From positions 135,792,455 through 135,856,454 of the forward strand of contig NC_068937.1 in NCBI RefSeq assembly GCF_016801865.2: a stretch of 64,000 nucleotides of DNA, written 5' to 3'. The DNA comes from Culex pipiens pallens. Its lineage: Eukaryota; Arthropoda; Insecta; Diptera; Culicidae. Made by a program: the position numbers and the translations under genes. The notes under the pieces were generated by a model. It did not search any database. It was not told the DNA's origin and saw only the letters and a list, made by a program, of their open reading frames with translations. Of this stretch, positions 1-10,400 are shown in pieces (the first letter of the stretch is position 1; each line of letters begins with the position of its first letter).

Positions 1-260
1 GCTCCGCGAGTTGGCAGAAATTACTTATTTTAGTTGAAAGGTTCTGTTGAACGCAAATTTTAAGCAAAGAAACACATAAACAGCTCCCCTTCCCATTTCT
101 GTAAAATTTTAAGCAAGACGAGCACATAAATATTGCTACACAACCGTAAATCGAAACAGAAAGGAACATTTTTTGTATCAAAAATATGTATTAATATTAA
201 AAGAAGAAAAAACACAAAAAAAAACAAATAAAATGAAATGAAAAGTGAATATCGTGTGTG

Positions 261-266
261 TTTATT
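261..266 (-). terminator. Poly(A) signal of the leftmost gene
   Basis: AATAAA on the minus strand lies two bases after the stop codon at 269-271, so the 3' UTR would be very short. Positions 1-260 beyond it are AT-rich and show no further gene. Confidence 0.6.
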
Positions 267-268
267 CA

Positions 269-2293
269 TTATGTCTCTCTGTAAATAAATGATTCGTAAA
301 CATTTATCCTCTCAACAATCCCATAACCACACACGACCGGATTGCGCAGGGCGTAAATCGATCGCTTTTCCCCCTTTGGCGTCTCGCCCAGCAGCAGCTT
401 CTGTCCTTCGACGGCTTCTTCCGGCGTAAGCGAAACGAACGAGTGACATTGTAGCCACTGTTCCGGCTGAAAGGTTGGCACGTACCCCGCCAGTTCCTGC
501 CCGGCCTGTCGTGGCTCCACCCGCATCGGACGATCCATCGTAACGGACACAAAGGCGGACCGTTTGCCGAGCGCGACGCCGTCGCCGTTAAGGGTCAGTT
601 CCGTGAGGCGCGGTTCCACGCGTCCCTTGAGCTCGCTGGTACACGCGACCCACGCCAGGATGTCCGCTTCCAGATCTTCGGCGGAGTAGTTGGCCGGGAT
701 GATTTCGTCGGCGTTCGTAAGCAGATGGTTGTCCCAGATGGCGCCCGGGATGGGACAGTTGAGCTCGAAATATTCTCGATGCCGGAGGGGCGTTTCCGGG
801 TCGGCCAGGGCTTCGACGGTTCTTCTGAGGTTCGAGACTAGCAGGTTTTGGGGTTCCGGAATGAGTTTGCCGTTTTCGTCCAGGCGTTCGCTGGCCACCG
901 ACATGACGAAGGTTGTTTGGCCGATCGTGACGTTCCCGACGGCGCTGATAATTCGATTAATCGGCTCCGGAACAAAGATTACGATGGTAGACGTAAGGTT
1001 CGGGTTGGTACGGACGAAGCTCGATCGATAGGCTTCGCTGGGCTTGATTCTGGTGCATAACCAGTTGGGCTTCAACTTGATTTCAAACAGCCCAAGAAAT
1101 GCTCGATATGTGGCGTAGAGGTTCGGTTCCCCCAGCTGGAACTTTCCTCCGTTAAACCGGAAGAACCTGCTTAAATGAAACCCAATCCCGCGAGTCGTAA
1201 CGGACAGAGTGAGGCAAACAGATTCGCAGCAACGGCTTTTATCGACGAATCTGGACAAGTTGTAAGCACTAACACATCTATCCCGTATTGCGTGCAGTGC
1301 TGACTTGTGATCATCGTTGTTGGGTACCTCTCCAAACATCAAATCCAACCCTTTTTTTGTCTGGTCATCGGTCAGCTTCGCGAAACTGGTAAAATCACTA
1401 ATGAAATAGTCCACCATATTGCCAACGTGGTAATCTAGAAGGCTTTGTTCGGCTTTCCTAGGTGACAACTTGATGTCCCTCATATTGTTGATGTTGACTA
1501 AAGCGGAAATGTTTCCCCTGGTATCATCGTTCAACTTTCCTTGCAACGATACCGCTAAACGCCAAAAGGCACCTAGATATTCATGCTCAATGCTGTGATT
1601 GTCTGGGATGATTTCGTCGGCGTTCGTAAGCAGATGGTTGTCCCAAATGGCACCTGGAATCGGACAGTTCGCCTCGAAGTCGATCCGGTACTGTTCCGGC
1701 GTTTCCGGGTCAGCCAACGCCACGACTGCCCTTCTCAAGTTGGAGTACACCAAACTCTGCGGCAACGGAACCAGTCTCCTGTTGGCGTCGAAAACTTCTT
1801 CAGTGACCACCGGAACAAATGTGAGGTCCCCGTACTGGACAATTCCCAACGCGTTCACAAGTTCCGTAATGTGCTTCGGATAATCACATCTATTCATAGC
1901 GCCGTAATCGACACACCGGACATCATAACCGCGGAATCGTAACCCACTGGAAAACTGGAACCGTGCTAGCTTCGTCTCGAAGACGGCCAAAAACAGTCGA
2001 TAAACCTGGTACAAGTTGGGCGTAACTGCTTCGATGATGTAACTATCCGGAAGTTCATCGTCATCTGAGGATGATCCATTGTGGTACATAGCAAATCTAA
2101 AATCCCTCATGAACTGGCCAACTGCCCGGCCAACGGCGCGAGTTGAAATGGGCAGGGGGAGCGCGTAGTTATGCAGATGTTTTTGCTGCTGTTGCTGTAG
2201 CTCCGCTACCGGTTCCTGGTTCTTGTTGCGTTGGGACAAACCACCGCCACGTCGCCTGTTTCGTCCCCGGGTTGCTGGTGCTTCTCGCTGCAT
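269..2293 (-). CDS. Unrecognised 674-aa protein made of two tandem homologous halves
   Basis: I do not recognise this family. The start is the ATG at 2293. The frame is open slightly further upstream, but only without an ATG and through a splice acceptor (AG at 2313-2314). The N-terminus is arginine-rich (residues 9-17, GRNRRRGGG) followed by polyglutamine (34-38), which suggests nucleic-acid binding or a disordered tail. Residues about 50-350 and 360-674 are copies of one domain. Both contain SNLRR, ALADPETP and WDNHLLTNADEIIP (ending at residues 230 and 533), and both end with a similar FGEVP/LGETP segment. At DNA level 696-736 and 1605-1645 are identical over 41 bases, although the surrounding repeats have diverged widely. 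The frame is intact, with a poly(A) signal and an upstream intron, so it looks like a functioning gene and not a relic. The function is unknown. Confidence 0.75.
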   Translation of the reverse strand: MQREAPATRGRNRRRGGGLSQRNKNQEPVAELQQQQQKHLHNYALPLPISTRAVGRAVGQFMRDFRFAMYHNGSSSDDDELPDSYIIEAVTPNLYQVYRLFLAVFETKLARFQFSSGLRFRGYDVRCVDYGAMNRCDYPKHITELVNALGIVQYGDLTFVPVVTEEVFDANRRLVPLPQSLVYSNLRRAVVALADPETPEQYRIDFEANCPIPGAIWDNHLLTNADEIIPDNHSIEHEYLGAFWRLAVSLQGKLNDDTRGNISALVNINNMRDIKLSPRKAEQSLLDYHVGNMVDYFISDFTSFAKLTDDQTKKGLDLMFGEVPNNDDHKSALHAIRDRCVSAYNLSRFVDKSRCCESVCLTLSVTTRGIGFHLSRFFRFNGGKFQLGEPNLYATYRAFLGLFEIKLKPNWLCTRIKPSEAYRSSFVRTNPNLTSTIVIFVPEPINRIISAVGNVTIGQTTFVMSVASERLDENGKLIPEPQNLLVSNLRRTVEALADPETPLRHREYFELNCPIPGAIWDNHLLTNADEIIPANYSAEDLEADILAWVACTSELKGRVEPRLTELTLNGDGVALGKRSAFVSVTMDRPMRVEPRQAGQELAGYVPTFQPEQWLQCHSFVSLTPEEAVEGQKLLLGETPKGEKRSIYALRNPVVCGYGIVERINVYESFIYRET

Positions 2294-2312
2294 GTTAAAG
2301 CTGGTAGAATCC

Positions 2313-2454
2313 CTAAAGTTTGACACAAATGAAGATTAATCTTCATAAATAAGGATCATCAGTAATTAATTCTGGAACTCTTTGACGTGCACTACATGAC
2401 ACCAACTATATACCCAATGACAAAATTAGTAAAGAGAGGGTGACTTAAACTTAC
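2313..2454 (-). other. Intron in the 5' leader of the 674-aa protein gene
   Basis: On the minus strand a strong donor (GTAAGT, GT at 2454-2453) and an acceptor (CTTTAG, AG at 2314-2313) bracket 142 bp. Splicing joins the upstream exon in frame to the sequence just before the ATG at 2293. The upstream exon has no ATG in that frame, so it is read as 5' UTR. It probably extends to about 2700; its 5' end is not resolved. Confidence 0.5.
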
Positions 2455-2735
2455 AAAAACTCGAATCGCCGCTCAATATCACCAAACGCTTGTTTATACG
2501 GCTTTGTTTGACCAGTAGAACTGCAACGTCCTGTAGAACCTGTAGAACGCACAACGTCAGATTGCAGAAGAGATTGGAGAAAATACACATCAGTCAGTGG
2601 GGGGCGAGTGGAGCACAACGGAAATGTAGTGTGCACACAAACAGCGCGCCACGCTCCCTTTCGCACATGAGAAGGAAAGAGCAGGATGGATACGATACGA
2701 CGTCGCGAAATCGGAAGCTCGAAATGCCTAACTAA

Positions 2736-4410
2736 AGGCGCTTTCTACTTGCCAAGTTTGTTTTGACGTAGGACTACGTTCTACTCGAAGGTACCGCCCA
2801 GTCAACTCAATCGGTGGTTCCGTGCACGTACCGGCTTCAGGATTTCGTTTGTGTTTAATGGGTTTGGGTTTTTTTGAAAGATCCTATAAAATTTAATTTG
2901 TTTTTGGGATGCTTTTGAATACTCCTTGCTCTAGGTGGTTTCAAAAACACATAAAAAGTAAAAATGAAATGTTTGTTTTTAGGACCTCTTAAAAAAAAAC
3001 TTTGGATTTGTAACATTTCAAACGCTTATATTCGCTTATACCTATCTTCTCTCAAACAAATCGAAATGGAACGATTTTTGATGCGAAATTAATTCATCAA
3101 TGTTGGCAAAATAGTTTTACAAAATGTTTTGAAAATGCTGAGAATTTGCCAGCAAAATGAGCGCATCCTAAAGGCTAGTATGGAGATCGGAAGGAAAGGG
3201 ATCAAGAAACAGCTTTACGAACAGCAGAACAATGGAGAGGGAGCGTTTTCTTGGGGCTTTTCTTCACCATCTCTGGCTTGCTTTCGCTGCCGTTGCTGCC
3301 CATTTGAAATTTTTCTTGACCGATTCCTTCCGAAGTGCATACACCGCTTAAACAAGGACGGGAATGTCAAGTGCCAAATTTGAGGGGAAAATCACTCAAG
3401 CATCGTGACCGATGTCAGTCGCAAATCGCATTACTCGGGAAATTTCACATAACAAATGAAAAAAAAACTAAAACCTGAAAAAAAATTGAGATTTTCAAAG
3501 CGTCACGCACGAAAACCGATAAATCGTCGCCATCGTACTAACTTGTCGTACGTGCATTTTGGGCCAAATTGAGTTAAGAACGCCATTTTTTGCAACTCAC
3601 AATGCCACATCTTTTGACCTTCACAGATCCCCAAAATTCGATTTCAATCCTAAGATATTCAATGAAAATCAAAAAAGCTCCGACAATTTTTGTCACTTTT
3701 CATATGAAAGTAGTTTCAATCTTGTCGTGCTATCTTGTCACTCCCAGAAAATTGATGTAAGTGCGACAAATGGCCAAAGGGATTTCAGGTCAGGATGCGT
3801 TTGACGCACGTAAAAGCTAAACTACCGTAAATATTTCTAATTATAACTCAGAATGGTCAGCCAAACAAAACGTGTTTGTTATTGTTTACATTGCATGCTT
3901 TCGTTTTTTGTTTATTCAAGGTCAACCATTAAAACACGTTTTTCTCGGAACGTCAAAATGGCGGGTGCGACAAGATAGCACGACGACGTCGAAATAACGA
4001 AATCGAGAAAATACAACTTTTTCAATGAAACTTTAATATTTAATCGATGACCTATACTATTTTTATGATGCCAGAAAATGCGAAAATTTTCAAATTCTCA
4101 AATGTTACGAATAATTTTTGAGACTCAAAACTATTTTTTCTTGAAAGGCCAACTTATCACCTTCCATAAGCGTCCAAGACAGCTAAAATCTCGGCTAAAA
4201 TCGGTTAAAATGGATTGGCGTGGCGATGAAATTCCGGGTCTGTGTTCCGTGTTCGAACCGGTTGTTGCGTTTGAAATGGAATCTAATTAGAATCTAACTA
4301 AAATGTCATGACTAATGTCAAATATTTAGTTCAGATAATTTATCAAGGAGTTTCTTTCAATGTACAACAACAATCCTGCCAAAACTGCCTTAGAACATGA
4401 AAATCATTGT
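2736..4410. other. Intergenic region between the leftmost gene and the POLA2 3' end
   Basis: AT-rich DNA with no credible coding frame. It holds one terminal-inverted-repeat element (3725-3983). I see nothing else in it. Confidence 0.6.
3725..3983. mobile_element. MITE-like element, 15-bp inverted ends
   Basis: TCGTGCTATCTTGTC at 3725-3739 is matched exactly in inverted orientation by 3969-3983, enclosing about 230 bp without coding potential. Similar wording (GTGTGCTATCTTGTG) recurs near 21196, as expected for a dispersed family. No clear target-site duplication was found. Confidence 0.55.
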
Positions 4411-4416
4411 TTTATT
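4411..4416 (-). terminator. Poly(A) signal of POLA2
   Basis: AATAAA on the minus strand lies about 60 bp beyond the POLA2 stop codon (4478-4480), giving a short 3' UTR. Confidence 0.65.
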
Positions 4417-4477
4417 TTTCCACATTCACTGTACAAAAGACACTTTCCAAACAGAACAACAATTTCTCAACTTCAAC

Positions 4478-7400
4478 TCACGACTTGACCACCTGGCAGG
4501 CCACGTAGCTGAAGGGCGCCGCCGTCGGCTCCTCCGGCGGATGCACCACAACCCGGGCAAACGTGCCCTCCCCGCTGTCGTAGTCCGTCAGGTGGCCCGG
4601 ATTTACGCACACGCACCCGTTGACGTCCCGCACGTACGGTTTTAGGTCGCCGGGGCAGATCATCACGTTGGGAACGCGCGGCAGCGTGCCAAAGTGGTGC
4701 AGCAGGTCCACGTCCAGGGGGACACTCTCCGGCGGCGGGTTGAGCGGGTAGAACGAGCGGTGGTGGAACATGTAGTTGAAGGCACGCTTGATTTTGTCCC
4801 CGGACGGGGCGACGCTCAGCTCCGCTTCGGAGAGGTCCCGGACGACGTCGACGGTGGTGATGGCGACGTGCATTCCGTTGATGGAGACGACGCACGGGTC
4901 CGGGAGGAAGTGCAGGTTCTTGTAGAATTTGGAGATTTTGTACGGGAAGGAAGGGTAGACGAAGGAGGATTGCAGGTCGTCGTGGTTGGAGACGATCAGG
5001 ATTTCGGTGGTTGGGGGAACGGAGGTTACGATGTTGGCCATGATCTTTTCAAAGTATTCTTCGAAGGACTCGGCGATCGTGAGGAAGAGGGTGTCGTTGC
5101 TGGTACTGCCGAAGGGTCCGGTTAGGATGAGGACATCCGGGTTGTTCTCGGCGCAATAGGCGAGCAGGTCGGACAGTTTGTCGTACTGAAGGTTGTCCTT
5201 GTCGGTGAAGGGCGCCGCTCCGATGACCATGTGCAGTGGCTTGCCGAGTGTGGTGGGAGCTGGTGGTGGGGCAAGTGGCACTTCGTAGTGAACCTTGCGC
5301 ACCTCGAACAGGTTTCCCCTAGGGTTGACCCCTTCCAGTACAACCGTTTCTCCGGGGAACACGGACCAGGACTTGAGCTTGCTGAAATCCAGCTTCGTGT
5401 AGCGCAGCGTCATCTCGTCGTAGTCCACGATGGCCAACCGACCACCTTCCTGCCGTTCCGGATGCACGGCGATCCGTCCCAGCACCGTAATCACGTCCGT
5501 GCTCGGGTAGTCCACGTGATGAATCGCAACCTGTTCCAGCAGCGTCGCCTCCCGATCATCCTCCGGAATGACCTCCTCTTCTGCTGAAGCCCCACTCTCT
5601 CTCTCCCGCTGCTGCTTTCTCGCTTCGGCCAACCGCTGGCAGATCTCGCGACCTCCCTCGTAGATCCGATCGCCCAAGATGAGCACCCGGTCGTAGTTCG
5701 AGTCGTACATGTACTTGCACGCATCGCCCATGCACTTGGGCAGGTCGTCGGACGCTACGGCGGCCTTTGCCGATCGCTGATGCATCTGGGCCAGAATCGA
5801 TAGCGCGGGACGGGCGCCTGCGGTCGCCGACGAGCTCCAGCTGGTCTGCTTGAGCAGGAACGCGTTGCCGAAGGTGTACACGACATTGCCGGAATTGCTG
5901 GGTTGTTCCTCGTCGGCGGACTTCTTCGAGGGGGCACTGTTAAGAGGGAGTTGAGGTTAGTTCTTGGCGTGGCGCGGGATCTTACGGGACACTTACATCG
6001 GAGAGTAACTGGCCGGAGCGAATTGAGCCTTGTTGGGTTTGTCCGGGGTTTGGGCCAGCAGTCGGGACACGGGCCGTTTCTTGGTCTGTGGATGAAACAA
6101 ATTGAAAGTTGTAAAAACTTCCACTTCTCAAGTTTAATCGACATATAAGAAAATACTTCGATTTTTGAAATATTAAAAAGCATCATGTCTACGGTAAACA
6201 CAGCATAGTAGGCCTGGCCAAGTATTCATATTGGGTTGCCTGAGTTGAAGGCCTGTGAAGTAAACAAACCTGAAAAGCCACGTGAACTGTCAAATCTGAG
6301 GGTTCCTTCCTATTTTGGCCAGGCCTACCACGATTGCGATTAACACAGACAAAAATAACTGAAATGAACTCAAATCAGCATCAGCAGAAAATTATTAAGT
6401 TTTAGACAATTTAGAATTTATTTCGAATAATTGCAGCAACTTGACCCCCGTCTCTTTTTCTCCCTTCAGCAAATCTGACCTGCGACCCGATCGCTTCGTC
6501 ACGTTTCTTGGCGCGCTGATTGATTTTTCAGAGAAACGACAACGTAACGAAACGTCGTCGTCAGCTCGATGCACCGTCATCCCACCAACAACCAGCAGCG
6601 TCGATTTCCTGACTCTGTACGTTCCCAGACGCGACCAATTATTTCCCAACTATGCAATTACTATCTCCTGGCCCCATCCCTTCCCCTTCTCTCTTCTAGT
6701 CCACAGAGCCGCAGTTCAGCAAAACTCATCATCATCACCATAATTTTTCCCCTCTCGCAAGACCTGGATAGAATCGCAAAATTGGCGCAATTTTCCCAAG
6801 CCCCAAAGTGGCCAATTTCGCACTGTCTTTGCGTGTCAAAAGGCGACCCCCCTTCTGCTCATTCTAGTACTACACCACACTTTGCACTTCTTCATACCTT
6901 TATACCTTTCGACGTTGATTTTTCTGCAAACACTTTTTTTTCTTCTTCTCCTCATTTTGGCTGGTTGGTTCGGTCCCAACTTCATAGACGAGCATGTAAT
7001 CTAGTCACGAAGCTATATTGCAACTGAAAACCGTGCACCAGATACATGCACGCCGACGAAAATTGAGTTCAATTGCCGTTGCCGCTGCCGCCGCCGGGTA
7101 CTGTGTGGATGCTGGACGTTTCAATGGTTCTTTGTGTAATGTGTTTTTTTCTTCTTCGTTTCTTCGCCATCTTCACGACTTTTAACTTGGACGCTTTTGC
7201 CGGAGGGCACCTAAATGCACTTATTTTTCATTTTCCTTGGTTTTGAGCGGGGTGCGCTGTATTTGAACTTTGCTTCCTTTTTTTTTAGTTTTTGTTTTAA
7301 ATAGCTCCAATAGATTAAGAAGAGAGAAGTCCTCCACACTCTTCGAAGATCTTTTTTGAGATTTACAAATAATGGATGAATGGAAACTTGCTCTGTTTAC

Positions 7401-10400
7401 AAAACTAGTTTACAAAAAATCATTCAAGCATTACGATTTTAAAGTTGGATTCAGAAAATATTTCAAACTCTCAGAGATGTTCTAGTACTGCACTTATCTT
7501 CTATTTTGGTTGTCATAATTGTCACTTTTCGAAATCATTCACGATTTGAACATTTCTAAAGTTTTATATATTTTTTTTGTAACATCTAAAAACATTAGCA
7601 TCAGCATTAGCATTTGGAGGACGCCCCACCACCGGAAGGCTCCACAACGCTTATCCCACTGTTTTGTGTGGTTGTGTTAGACCCTCATCCGGAATAATAA
7701 TCCAACACGGGAGATACCATGTCTTCATCTTTTGATGAGTGTGTAATACATCCCAGGGCATAAGGGGGTCCACGCCGGGTCCAAGCTATCCTCGGGGAAA
7801 TTAAGGAATGTTAGTAAACACCTATCTAAAGTGCGCAGGGACCCCTACGTCACCTTAGTGGTATAGATTTGTAACATCTAAAAACATCTTAAAAATTTAT
7901 CTAAACTTACCACAGCAAAAAAAATCGTGGGAATTTTTGTCTTTTCTGCTAAAATGTATGAAAAATGCAAGGGCAAATCTAGTACTGCAACAATCATATT
8001 ATTTTTTTGGTGCTACAGTGGACTTTCTCGTTATCGATATTGAAGGGACCGTCGAGAGAGGGAGTTATCAAATTATAGAACGGAAAATCAAAGCAATCTT
8101 CTTGAAGGGACTGACAATTTTATTGACAGCTGGAGCAATATTGATATCGAGAAGATCGACAGCCAGAGAGTCCACTGTATTTAAATAAATAATGTTTTCA
8201 TCTAAATATTTTAATCGTACTCTGATAACGTCAGTCAAAAGTCTTTAGGAGTTATTCGTTGTTCTCACAGCATAAAAAAAAAACAATCATTTCATACCTG
8301 GGAATATCGGCAGACTTTACATGAAAAAATGTGATAGTTTACATCAAAACTGGTGAAATTTTCAGCAGTTTTTGTTGAATTTAACTTTTTTTACAAATTA
8401 ATATAGGTAAAATTATACAAAAATTGAGCCATAAAATTTTCAACCTTCCAAAATTCAATTTTTTTTAATGAGTATGATGCTGTTTGAGTCAGATTTACTC
8501 ACACTCACAGTTTACTAAATAACAACTCAAGTTAGTTGTTATTGAGTAATATTTTCAGAAATTCGATCTAAATTAATTCAATATAATAAAACAAAAGAGA
8601 AAGAGAAACTCCTTTCAAAACATTTCTATTTAATCCTATTTAAAGAAATATTTAGAGAAAATGTTAATTGTTCTATCAAAACACCAAAATTTGGTAAGGA
8701 TGCACAGCAACCAAGGAAGTTGTTGTCTTCTTATTCCAAAAATAGCAAACTTACGGACCCAATCCTGCACAAATCTGATTGTAAAAATAAGCAAATTTTG
8801 TTGTGTATCGCTTAGTGGACAGTACTTTAGGGGATGAATAAAAAAATATATCGATTGTTTCCGTAGTTTCGAAAATACTAAAATATCTGTAATTAAAATC
8901 GTGGTGCAAAAGCTCTGGTTGATGTGCACCGTTAAAACAAACACTTATGTGGTATTGTATGTATTGTGATGTATTGTAATACCTTCTCCACTCAAGGGGG
9001 AATGTAACCAAACCTTTTAAGTTATTATTTATTAGCAAAAATGTTGTCTTGTATATGTATTAGGATGTAACAAAAATGACTTTTTGGCGGGCATTCAAGG
9101 GTTTGTTCCGGTGGGCATACTAAGCCCAAATCCAAAATATGAGCTTGATTGGACGTAACAGGAGCTGGCGCTTTGCATTTGAATTTTAAATGGGATTTAA
9201 CCCGTAAAAAAAGATTTTTTCAAAAATGTCACTTGTTGAGGCATTTTGGCCACTGAAGCGATTATTTTCAACATCATTGGCATATATAACATTGAAATTT
9301 TGAGCACCTTGGAGCTCGGTGCAGACCTTCAAAGTTTGTAATTTTTTCGAAAAATTGACCCCAGCAAAATCAAATGGCGTCTAGGGCGTCGCGACGCATA
9401 TCTTTTTTGCCGGGTCAATTTTTCGAAAAAATGACAAACTTTGAAGGTCTGCACCGATCTCCAAGGTGCTCCAAATTTCAATGTTATATATGCCAATGAT
9501 GTTGAAAATAAACGCTTCAGTGGCCAAAATGCCTCAACAAGCGACATTTTTGAAAAAATCTTTTTTTACGGGATAAGTCCCATTTAAAATTCAAATGCAA
9601 AGCGCCAGCTCCTGTTACGTCCAATCAAGCTCATATTTTGGATTTGAACTTAGTATGCCCATCGGAACAAACCCTTGAATGCCCGCCAAAAAGTCATTTT
9701 TGTTACACTCTAATACGTATACTTTAAGAAGTACTTGAGCTAAATTTCAGTAGAAAAATGTTTTTTTTTTTGTGACAATAAAAACTATTAAAAGAGTTAT
9801 TCTAATAATATTGCATTGATTAAGATCGAATTTCTGAAAATGTAACTCAATAACAACTAACTTAAATCTGACTAAAACAGCATCATACTCAGTAAAAAAA
9901 AAGTTCAATTTTAGAAGGTTGAAAATTGTATGCCTAAATATTACCTCAATTTATGTATAATTTTACTTAAATTAATTTGTAAAAAAAAAGGTTAAATTCA
10001 ACTAAAACTGATGAAAATTTCACCATTTTTGATGTAAAATAATGTCTGTCAATATTCCGGAATATAAAATTACTGTTTTTTTTTTTGCTGTGAGAACAAC
10101 GAAAAACTCCTAAAACGTTTATTTTTGACTGAATTACAAATAAAGTAACTGTAAATATGAAGTGTAGTACTACACAGAAAAAAAGTTTAATTTTGGAATG
10201 TTGAAAATTTGGTAGGTTGAATATTACCTCTTTCTTTGAGTAATATTACACAAAAAATGGGTAAAAATGTGAACCTGATGAATATTCATCAAAAACTGAT
10301 GAAAATTCATCATTTTCTGGGGTAAAATTAATCATTTTTTTGCCACAAAATCTGTCACCATTTCCTGATGAATATTACCATCTTTTTTTTCTGTGTAGAA

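Larger units (their letters stand above)
8232..10131. mobile_element. Large foldback element with other MITEs nested inside
   Basis: Arms of about 350 bp (8232-8590 and about 9805-10131) are inverted copies of each other: both carry CAGTCAAAA, AGGAGTT, CGTTGTTCTCACAGC and an A/T-run in the same order. The interior contains a 240-bp MITE (8698-8937) and a second foldback (9050-9722), so it is a nest of insertions. There is no coding capacity. Confidence 0.65.
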
